This document shows, piece by piece, positions 56,401 through 64,000 of a stretch of 64,000 bases of DNA (positions are counted from its first letter, which is position 1; the number at the start of each line of letters is the position of its first letter). Source of the DNA: Phoronis australis (taxonomy: Eukaryota; Phoronida; Phoronidae). The stretch covers positions 274,835 through 338,834 of the forward strand of contig NMRA01000114.1 of NCBI GenBank assembly GCA_002633005.1, read 5' to 3'. A program made the translations under genes and the position numbers. The notes below the pieces were generated by a model, which did not search any database, had not been told where the DNA came from, and saw nothing but the letters and a program-made list of their open reading frames with translations.

Positions 56401-59400
56401 TTCATTGTATTGTCCAGTCAGTGTACACAATGTCTTTATCATGTAGGAGCGGTCCCAGTTGCTTTCCATCTCAAAAGTGAAAATTACAACTGTTGGCCTT
56501 TTGTTTGAGATGATAGTTGTATGAGCATTTGAGGAAGGGGTCTGCGCTTCGACATACGTGTATGCAATGTGGCCCGCTAATCCGGCACTGTCGTTATGTC
56601 TGGTTCCTCGCCTAAGCTGACGCCCCCAGTCAAGAGGAGCATGGGACATCTCATGAACCCTCCACTGAAGGGCGACTAGTTAAGATACTGATATCTCATC
56701 TTGATATACTCACGCCACCTGGCGATCATGCACACGCAAGCCACCTCGCGATCATGCACACGCTTTTAACTCAGTGTAGGTGAAATTTGTCCTTTGCATC
56801 TACTTCCAACGTCAATACAGCAGTATCTTTGAGTGCAATTTCGCCAAAATGGCAGGATTTTATTGAGATGGCCCAAATTCCGCAGTAAACACCAGACCCT
56901 CCAACGCCCAAATCAGACCGTAACGATGCCCTCCATGACTCCAACTAGAAAAACGACCTTTTAGACATTTACATAGACAAAATCATCTGAGTATCATTGC
57001 TTATAAATACTGCAATAGTCATAGGTTTATAGTACATTCAATGAAATCATGCATTTCTCGACTCCATGCGACGACCATCTTGAGGCTTACATTGTTGCAC
57101 TCGACAAAATATGCCATCAACATCGACAGTTCTAGTCGCCCGATGAACGTCTGACAGCCTTTAGGGAGTGACATAATACTCCGCCATAATTGTTGTTTTT
57201 GACACCTATCGTTGCCCCGGTAACATCCACACATACTTCGCTCGGGTGACAATTATGTGCCGATTTTGACAGCGCATGTTTTCCCACTTGGCGTGTATTG
57301 TCCCCAAGGTAACAAGATGTGTCGAATGTGACAAAATGTGTCACAACAGACCTGCCGCGCATTATTTTCTTGGACAACTAGAACTTGAGCTCGCCTGTCA
57401 TCGGAAGTAGTTATCAGCGAACATTTAATGTTACGAAATTTAGGAGCAAAAAGATCTAGTCTTACCTAGTGCTACGCATTTTGTGAACTGCTCTATCGCT
57501 CCTTTAGAACATGCGTACGCCACGAAATTTTCAAACTGAAAATAAAACACACCTCTCAGAACTTTTTTCTAATCTCCAGAAAGCTCTCGAGTGAACACCA
57601 AAGCAAAGCTTGGAGAGAAATGGTACATTTTAAAGCAAGGGCACAATATCTAATTTTTTGTTTGTTATCTGGTTGTCATTATTTTAGAGCAGCCATTTTA
57701 AGGTTGCAGTCCACTCTGTATTGCTGGTTAAAAAAACAAAAACTGAACAAAACTGTCTACTCAATCAACTCAAAATATCCCTTTCCATGATAGGGTCACA
57801 TTTCCGTCACCAATAAGAACGTGGAAACCATCAGCAACTCAAGAAAACGTGTCCATTGCCACAACATTTATGAATTAGAATAAACATATTGCTTAAGAGA
57901 ACCCCAAAACAAACACACCACAGTCACAGGTTACCAACCCACAGGTCTTAACCGAAGCCTTCAAATAACCCATATTCACTATATTCTAAAATGAGTCCAT
58001 AGACAAAAATTCTTTTTCGACCTGGTTCCTCTACCAGACTCATTACTCACTCCTCGATGTCCAGCTATGCTTGATACATTTACAATGACTCCCTTTGTCT
58101 TGATCAGATGGGGAACAGCCAACATAGTGAGATGGTAAACTGACCTGCAACCAAAGATTGGAAAAATGAGGAAATGCACCAGACAGCTTATTTAGACGAA
58201 AAGTTCTTGAAAGTCTGGTAACATTTAATATTACTATTAATTTATGGATGGTTCTTGCAGGGTGATAGAATAGAATAAATCCTATTTATTCTATGTTGAT
58301 AGTCTACAAGCACACACACACGGAGTGAAGTGCTGTCTGTGGTATTATTTCATGAATTAAAAAGATGCTTAATTTGGTTTTTCCATATTAAGAGACAATA
58401 ACTAGGAGTAAGTCACTGAATTGCTTGACACAAAATAACAGTAGCTAGTCCTCATCAACCCCCACAAAGTTACAAAAAGATTGAAAACTAGGCCTACTAA
58501 CAACAAGTGTGACTATCAACCCGGGCAAGTTAACAGATAGCTGTGGGTAAAGACCAACATCAAACCATGGGATAGATTTGAAATATTGTGAGGTAGTATT
58601 TTCACTGGCCAATGCCTTATTATTCAGGGACAGTGCACAATTTGCATAACAGAGACAATACAGTTCGCATAACAGGGCAGTACAATTTGCATAACAGTGA
58701 CAGTATAATTTGAATAACAGGGACAGCACAGTTTGCATATTAGGGACAGTACAATTTGCATAACAGAGACAATATGGTTTGCATAACAGGGACAATACAG
58801 TTTGCATAACAGGGACAGTGTCATTTGCATAACAGTGACAGTGCAATTTGCATAACAGGAACCTAAAAAACGACCTCCATGGGAAAAATCATCACAAAAT
58901 GCTTTCGTAGTAAAAAAAGTTGTTCTTCTTTTGAAATTGCAGTATTGCTGTTTTCATTTAAACTCAAAAGCTTGTGGAAGACCCTAGAAAAATTTCAAAT
59001 GTGGCCATATTTGGAACATCATACCTCAGAAATGGATGACTGGAAATTTTTGAATGTGCACTCTTATCCCATAAGGTGTTAGGACTTGTTTTTAAATGTT
59101 TTATTTTTGTATGAGGTACTAAAAAATTGGACTTTTGTGATTTCCATGAAAAAAATAAAAGTTGCATAAAACAAAAGTGATATTTTAGAAAACTTCTACA
59201 GCATCTTTGAAATTTCATCTGTTTTAAAAAATTTGATTATGATATCGACACCATTGTTTTTCTTAGGAGGTACTTTTTTTTGCTAAATTTTATCAAAACA
59301 TGAAGCAGGCTGGTAAAAAGTCACAAGTCAAATTCCACAAAAGCTTTGCTTTCAAAAATATACATGCTTTTACTGTCAAATCAATACTTTTGTAGGTAAT

Positions 59401-62400
59401 TGGCTAAATATACAGACTAGCTGATAGGCTCCTACATAAGCTACGTTGTCATGTAATTTCTTCATGACAATGTTGTTTTCTTATTGTGGCAATGATGTTT
59501 ATTGATTCTCGTATTGCAGTTTTTTATTCTGGAACTATTGTTCTCTCATCATTATATTACACTTTGTGCATTGTTACAGTTGCATTGTACTTTCCTTGCC
59601 CTTTTTGCTTTTTAAATGTTGCACCTTGCTTCTTGTTGTGATATCGTCGTATTTTTGCGGGAGAGGGGGCATGGCAGTTATCTTGTTAATGTAAGATTGT
59701 TTTATCATTGTACCAGTGTATTTTTCTTGCACTTAACGTGCCTGCACACAGCCTAAAAATGGGGGGGCTTGAATTTTTGAGAATGTGGACCTTTTATTAA
59801 GATTCCCGGGGTACATTCAGAGCTATGAATACTGCATTCGCCCCCAGAGCCCCCCCCCCCCCTCAGAGTGCATGCATGATTACATTCTTGTCTTGTTGTT
59901 GCATGCCCATACTCTAGCTAATAGCAACATCATTTATGCCATTTCTAGTAGTAACATTACACAACAGTTTCCTAGTTGTTACATTGCTGTGTTCTTGTTG
60001 TTGTACAATTATATTCTGTTTTGGCAAGGTTTTTTATGGTTGCATTGCGCAGACATTTTATGTTGTGTTGCATTTCACTCCAATGCATTACTGTTAAACA
60101 ATCGTTGGACTGGTCTGCTGACACACCATTATAGAGTTATGTAACAGTGGCAGTGTCCCAACATGCCCCACTTTCTAATGTGATCATGTGACCCCTGTTT
60201 ACCTCATATTGATGTTCATCATGTCATCATACTGCTGCATAGATGTTGTTTCAATCGTTCCCGTCTGCCCAGCACCAGCGTTGTTCACCTGAGCAAAAAC
60301 CACAAAACAGAATGTACTACAACAACCAACAGATTATGTTTCCATGGTGTTGACCAAGTATGGTCACGGAGACTTCTAGCAGTCTATGATACTCGAGCTA
60401 AACATTATAGGCTTCCTCATTCGATGACTACAGCACAAAGTATTCACAACTCAGTAGTACGCCACCATAGGATGGGCAAACAGTCGTAACCAGAATGTAA
60501 AATAATACAGCTGTCTTTGATTCCTTAACTGTGATTTTAGATAAAGCTGTACCGGCTTTATTAAAATTTTCTGCTAGTAATTAAGCACTGAAATTAATGG
60601 ATCATGTACCACAAATATGACTGAGTTTTGCCTTGAAATTGACCAACAGCTCCATACCTTCTATTTAGAAAAGATAAATCCCTAAAAATCTTACAAAACG
60701 AACATGCGCATACATTTTTCCAGGTTCCTGTATACTCATATTTACTGAGATTTTATGTACTTCTGCACAGTACACAATTTTCCTCCCTCACAAACCTCAG
60801 ATGGCCAGGGAGAGAGAGAGAGAGAGAGAGAGAGGGGGAGGGGGGGAGAGGGAGAGAGGGAGAGAGGGAGAGAGGGAGAGAGGGAGAGAGACAAAAGTAT
60901 GTTCTTCCCTCTTATTCATTTTTGTAACACCAGAGCACAGAGACGTCCCATAACTTCAACACATCATTTGTGGCGCACTCAAAATTTGGAGCAAACAGAC
61001 ACTTGCAAGGTACTACGTGAGTTCACTGGTGAACAGAATGTAACAACAGGTTGTCAAAGAGATTCCCAGTGATATCATACCATGGATTAGTTCCATACCA
61101 AAATATCAAGCCGCTGATAGTGTTCCAGGGTGGTAGACATCACTTTCTTGATATCATCATCATTTCTGAGATCTGCCACCACAATTAATAAAGGCTGAAA
61201 TACAATTACACAAACCGTGGGTATCTCATCTAATTAGCCTTCTCTGTCACTCTTCATTCTTAGTACATAGTATAAAGAAAACCTGTTGTTTTATTTTGTA
61301 AAATTTACTATTTAAACTAAAATGTACAAAAACTAAACTCGATTACTAACATTTATTTTGTACAGTAATAAGACAACTACTGGTTTATTTCAATTATCGT
61401 AAAACACGAATGAACTAAATGCCACAAATGCGTGCACAAACACGTACAATTAAACACACCTTCACGTTGCTCTGTTGCTCACACTGTGTGCCAGTTTCTC
61501 CCAGCGTCTCCTCATTTCTCCCAGTCAAGGCTAACTGGGCACCAAGTTTGGCAAACAGGACAGCAGTAGCCCTACCAATCCCAGCACTTGCTCCTGTAAA
61601 CATTTTTACATTTTCTTGAGCATACCCAGCCTAAAAAATGGGGGGCTCGAATTTTTGAGAATGTGGACCTTCTACTAACATTTACAGGGTACATTCAGAG
61701 ATATAAATTGTGCATTTGCCAAATTTTGGTAGTTCTTGCCTTTTTAGTGGACTTTTGTCTAGTTTTCTATATTTCTTAGAAGTTTTTGTTTCAGTATGAG
61801 GCAGAAATTTTGGCCCACTTTGCCAAATGGGGGGCTCGTTCGAGTCTCCCGAGCCCCCCCCCCAGCCTCCGCATGGGAGCACGCATGATTTTCTCATCAG
61901 TGTAACTCACGTGCAACATAGGACAACTGCTTTTTTAAAATGCTTAAGAGGTGGAGATCACTTCGCATTCCTATTTTACCTGGCTGCACTTGATTAACTT
62001 CTGCCGGCCAACCAGTTAAGATAGTATTAGCAAACTGCCCTTATGAAACTGCAACGGTTGAGATCAGTTCGCATTCCTATAAAATTTACCCAGTTACAGA
62101 CAGTCCCATTAATTTTAATTGCTAAGAGCTCGCCAGCTCATTGGCCATATTGGATCGCTCTTGTATACCTTCTATCTTCATAGACAGCGACCACCGTCTC
62201 TACTGGCAGTGCCAGGCAGTAGAGACGGTGGTCGCTATCTTTCACAAGTTTCACATCAGTGCTTTTCTGACAGGACGGCGGAAAATCTGTCGTGCAGAAT
62301 TTTTCACGGATGTCAGCGCACAGCTTTGGAATAATGTGTTCACAAATTATCCAAACAAGAGAGTAGAACAAATTGCTGGGTGCAACACGTGTAAAAATTA

Positions 62401-62463
62401 CAATTTACCTGTAATCAAAGCAACCTTATTGGACAGTTTGCATTCCGCCATCTTGGCCGTCAT
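53453..62463 (-). CDS. Classical short-chain dehydrogenase/reductase (9 exons)
   Basis: NAD(P)-dependent oxidoreductase of the classical SDR family; substrate unknown. Exons (transcript order): 62409-62463, 61460-61593, 61099-61194, 60203-60288, 58051-58144, 57466-57535, 54148-54184, 53898-53958, 53453-53629. All borders are AG/GT and phases join. Starting at the ATG at 62451 gives 265 aa, normal for the family; an in-frame ATG at 62463 would add MTAK. Numbering from 62451: Rossmann motif TGASAGIG (14-21, split by intron 1), NNAG (93-96), and the catalytic tetrad N118, S145, Y158, K162 (YACSK). SPG follows the active site, and [32 protein letters not shown] close the fold. The C-terminus resembles FabG-like reductases. 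No signal peptide or membrane segment; presumably cytosolic or mitochondrial matrix, not determinable here. Confidence 0.93.
54340..54358. repeat. Perfect 19-bp palindrome
   Basis: GGCTAGAATTATTCTAGCC reads the same on both strands around a single central base. It lies in the SDR intron between exons 6 and 7. The surrounding 54300-54460 has a tRNA-like look on the minus strand (GGGCTAGTCCAATGGTCAG) but no acceptable B box. Confidence 0.4.
56711..56764. repeat. Short tandem duplication, about 26 bp x2
   Basis: Two copies of a unit with GCCACCT then GCGATCATGCACACGC, in the SDR intron between exons 6 and 7. Confidence 0.8.
58625..58862. repeat. 23-bp minisatellite, about 10 units
   Basis: Units of CAGTTTGCATAACAGGGACA plus ATA with scattered substitutions, in the SDR intron between exons 4 and 5. 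It gives a Cys/Tyr-rich open frame on the minus strand that is an artefact of the 23-bp period. Confidence 0.92.
59000..59450. repeat. Dispersed repeat, related to 2300-2620
   Basis: Same ordered word blocks as the CARM1-intron copy: TTTGGAACAT, ACCTCAGAAATGG, then GGCTAAATATACAGACTAGC and TCCTACATAAG. Non-coding. Confidence 0.45.
59735..59880. mobile_element. Inverted-repeat element family G, truncated copy 2
   Basis: Begins CAGCCTAAAAATGGGGGGGC, retains CTTGAATTTTTGAGAATGTG and GTACATTCAGAGCTATGAAT, then jumps to the closing GAGCCCCCC run and GCATGCATGAT end. About 100 bp of interior is missing relative to the other copies. Confidence 0.65.
60806..60891. repeat. GA-rich microsatellite
   Basis: (GA)n followed by GGGAGAGA-type repeats, in the SDR intron between exons 3 and 4. 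Confidence 0.95.
61618..61890. mobile_element. Inverted-repeat element family G, copy 3
   Basis: Full-length relative of 17789-18038, with ordered landmarks CAGCCTAAAAAATGGGGGGC, CTCGAATTTTTGAG, GTACATTCAGAG, ATTTTGGTAGTTC, CCCACTTTGCCAAAT and GAGCCCCCC. The opening GGGGGGCTCG and closing GAGCCCCCC are inverse. It lies only 25 bp upstream of the SDR exon 2 acceptor, in the intron. Confidence 0.75.
62186..62236. repeat. Perfect 20-bp-stem hairpin in SDR intron 1
   Basis: AGCGACCACCGTCTCTACTG (62186-62205) is followed by an 11-base loop and its exact reverse complement (62217-62236). Pairing weakens immediately outside. Transcribed as part of SDR intron 1. May be a very recent foldback insertion or tip of a MITE. 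Confidence 0.9.
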
Positions 62464-62811
62464 GTGACTGATCACGTGCCGTTTATAAATGTGAACTGGA
62501 CGCAAGAGTTCATCTACCCTCTGACACAGCGCCACCTATATTGCAAAGTGGTAGGCAGGTTGAGGTCCGTTGCAGCTAACATTCCTCTAAATGAAGTCCG
62601 AATTCTTCTATAACGAGTTGAGTGTTTATTTCTTTCGCCCATATTCCTTATGAACATCAGTTCAGAATTTTGCACTTCGGTGAATGTGCGTCCACTGTCT
62701 GCGGCTTTATCTAGTGACTACGTAAAGATATGACAGAAATTCTCAAGTTCAGTCGTCAGAGCAGCCCCCATTGTGGACCATTCATGAGAAAGTGAAATGG
62801 ACCATTATGGT

Positions 62812-62960
62812 TCAGTGGCGGATCTACGGTATCACAAGGGGGGCCCAACATTTTGGCTATAAACATTTGGTCCAAGCGCGATTGTAGATGTGCATAGCAC
62901 CGAATGGGGGGCAAACCCCCCTCCCGACCAGGAAATTTTTCTGTTTTTTCCTCTAAAAAT
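62812..62960. mobile_element. Possible transposon terminus (CAGTGGCGGATC)
   Basis: CAGTGGCGGATCTACGG followed by a G run resembles the terminal sequence of many hAT-type elements. No matching inverted end is visible before the window stops, so only a fragment or an element continuing past 64000 can be proposed. Confidence 0.35.
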
Positions 62961-63033
62961 CAAGCATTTTCCTTGATTCCCGAAGTTTTATCCAAGAAAA
63001 AAGAAAAATACGAAGAATGTGTCAACCAACAAA

Positions 63034-63112
63034 AACTCCAAGAACTACGGATTCGAACTCACGCCCTTGCTAGTATAGCGCGCGTGCTTAACCCCTACAA
63101 CACCACGATTTA
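63034..63112 (-). other. tRNA-like sequence (pseudogene or SINE head)
   Basis: On the minus strand TGTAGGGGTTAAGCACG resembles a tRNA A box/D arm, and GAGTTCGAATCC about 33 bp later is a good B box. The acceptor ends do not pair and the anticodon arm is irregular, so this is not an intact tRNA gene. The spacing suggests a tRNA-derived pseudogene or SINE promoter. Confidence 0.4.
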
Positions 63113-63599
63113 ACTTTTAATTTGAAACTAAGACCTACTTATTTATGGTCCACAGCGTTTGCGCGCGAAAACTCCTTCTTTTTGTAATGCTCATTACATG
63201 TTTTTGTGCAATCGGTTCGTAACATATTTGTTGTATTTAAAATAGTCTTCAATTGCCCAAAAGATCAAATCCGTTTTTTGTGTTGGCAATAATGACGCGA
63301 TTGCTTTGGAAATCGTCTTTTAAGTTAAGGTTTGACAAAGAGAGAATTATGAGTTTCTGAGTGATTCACTAAGGCTTCGATTAAAATTGACATCTTACCA
63401 AAAGCGTCTGTTTTTTTCACCATCACTCTAATTCCAGTTTCTTTAAAAAATGAAGAAATTTTCTTCATTGCACAGTGGAGCAGACGACGGAAACGGAGTC
63501 GTAGTGCCCAGCGCCACTGCCGGTCGCCTGAGATATCACGGGAGAGCCTAAACTTAGCCATAGTTCCGTTACGATTGCGACGTGTTCCGAATTTGACAC

Positions 63600-63600
63600 N
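63600..63600. other. Assembly gap (single N) in a C homopolymer
   Basis: One N followed by a long C run. No duplicated flanks are visible within the window. 63117-64000 otherwise shows no gene I can support. Confidence 0.9.
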
Positions 63601-64000
63601 CCCCCCCCCCCCCCTAAGTCGGCCTATGTGGTTCAATTCTAAGCTTGTTGTAGGTAATAGGTACTTGAGGTTATGGAAAGTAACGGTATGATAATTGCAA
63701 GCCTATGTTCATGACTTAGATCATTCACAGGGACGAGACCCATAGACATCACATATTAACTGTATGACGAGACCTCAGCCACTTGATCATGTGCCGCAGA
63801 GCACTAACGCCATAAATGTAATTGTTACATTTTACGTCATTGCTATATTTTATGTTGCTAGGCCTCTCCTAAACTGTAACAACTTGGTACTTCCCATACT
63901 GTACGCGTTGAATCTGTCGAGGGAAATACGGCCATGTAATAAAGTTTTCCGTATTCACCTCTCGCACCACTTCAACAGTGACCTCTGACATGGAAAGTTC

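Noticed and set aside
58445-58862. Minus-strand 133-residue Cys/Tyr-rich frame
   Set aside because: It is the translation of a 23-bp minisatellite whose period cycles through all frames; no independent evidence of a gene.

Overview
The window is animal nuclear DNA, most likely from a highly heterozygous and probably marine invertebrate. The genes have many short exons (36-270 bp) separated by introns of about 0.25-5.8 kb. Introns and intergenic DNA are AT-rich and full of miniature inverted-repeat elements and minisatellites. The proteins are clearly metazoan (CARM1, RRM2, STPG1), but nothing visible fixes the phylum. Four of the eight single-N contig joins are flanked by two nearly identical copies of the same sequence, the signature of unmerged haplotypes.

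Layout. (1) 1-19750, + strand: the 3' part of CARM1/PRMT4, twelve exons that continue off the left edge. (2) 19751-23076: CARM1 3' UTR and a tail-to-tail spacer. (3) 23077-29435, - strand: complete RRM2, eight exons, with E2F-like and CCAAT motifs upstream. (4) 30292-41421, + strand: complete STPG1 (MAPO2), eight exons, head-to-head with RRM2 about 0.86 kb away. (5) 41422-53452: a long stretch in which no gene could be assigned, with several small inverted-repeat elements and two weak exon candidates. (6) 53453-62463, - strand: a complete nine-exon classical short-chain dehydrogenase/reductase (SDR). (7) 62464-64000: repeats, a tRNA-like sequence and a poly-C assembly gap.

The four genes share no pathway: a protein arginine methyltransferase, the dNTP-synthesis small subunit, a sperm-tail PG-rich repeat protein and an oxidoreductase. 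They should be read as ordinary neighbours, not an operon or system.

Most notable points: (a) two consecutive CARM1 exons have tandemly duplicated 3' splice sites (33 bp x2 and 25 bp x4) whose outermost acceptors keep the frame, predicting 11- and 25-residue insertions; (b) four haplotype-type false duplications add spurious exon copies to CARM1, RRM2 and STPG1; (c) two related non-autonomous transposons with CAGGGCTTG ends each carry a perfect 6-bp target duplication; (d) a 22-bp palindromic unit is repeated six times without spacers; (e) a near-perfect 20-bp-stem hairpin lies in SDR intron 1. I found no convincing new multi-gene system.
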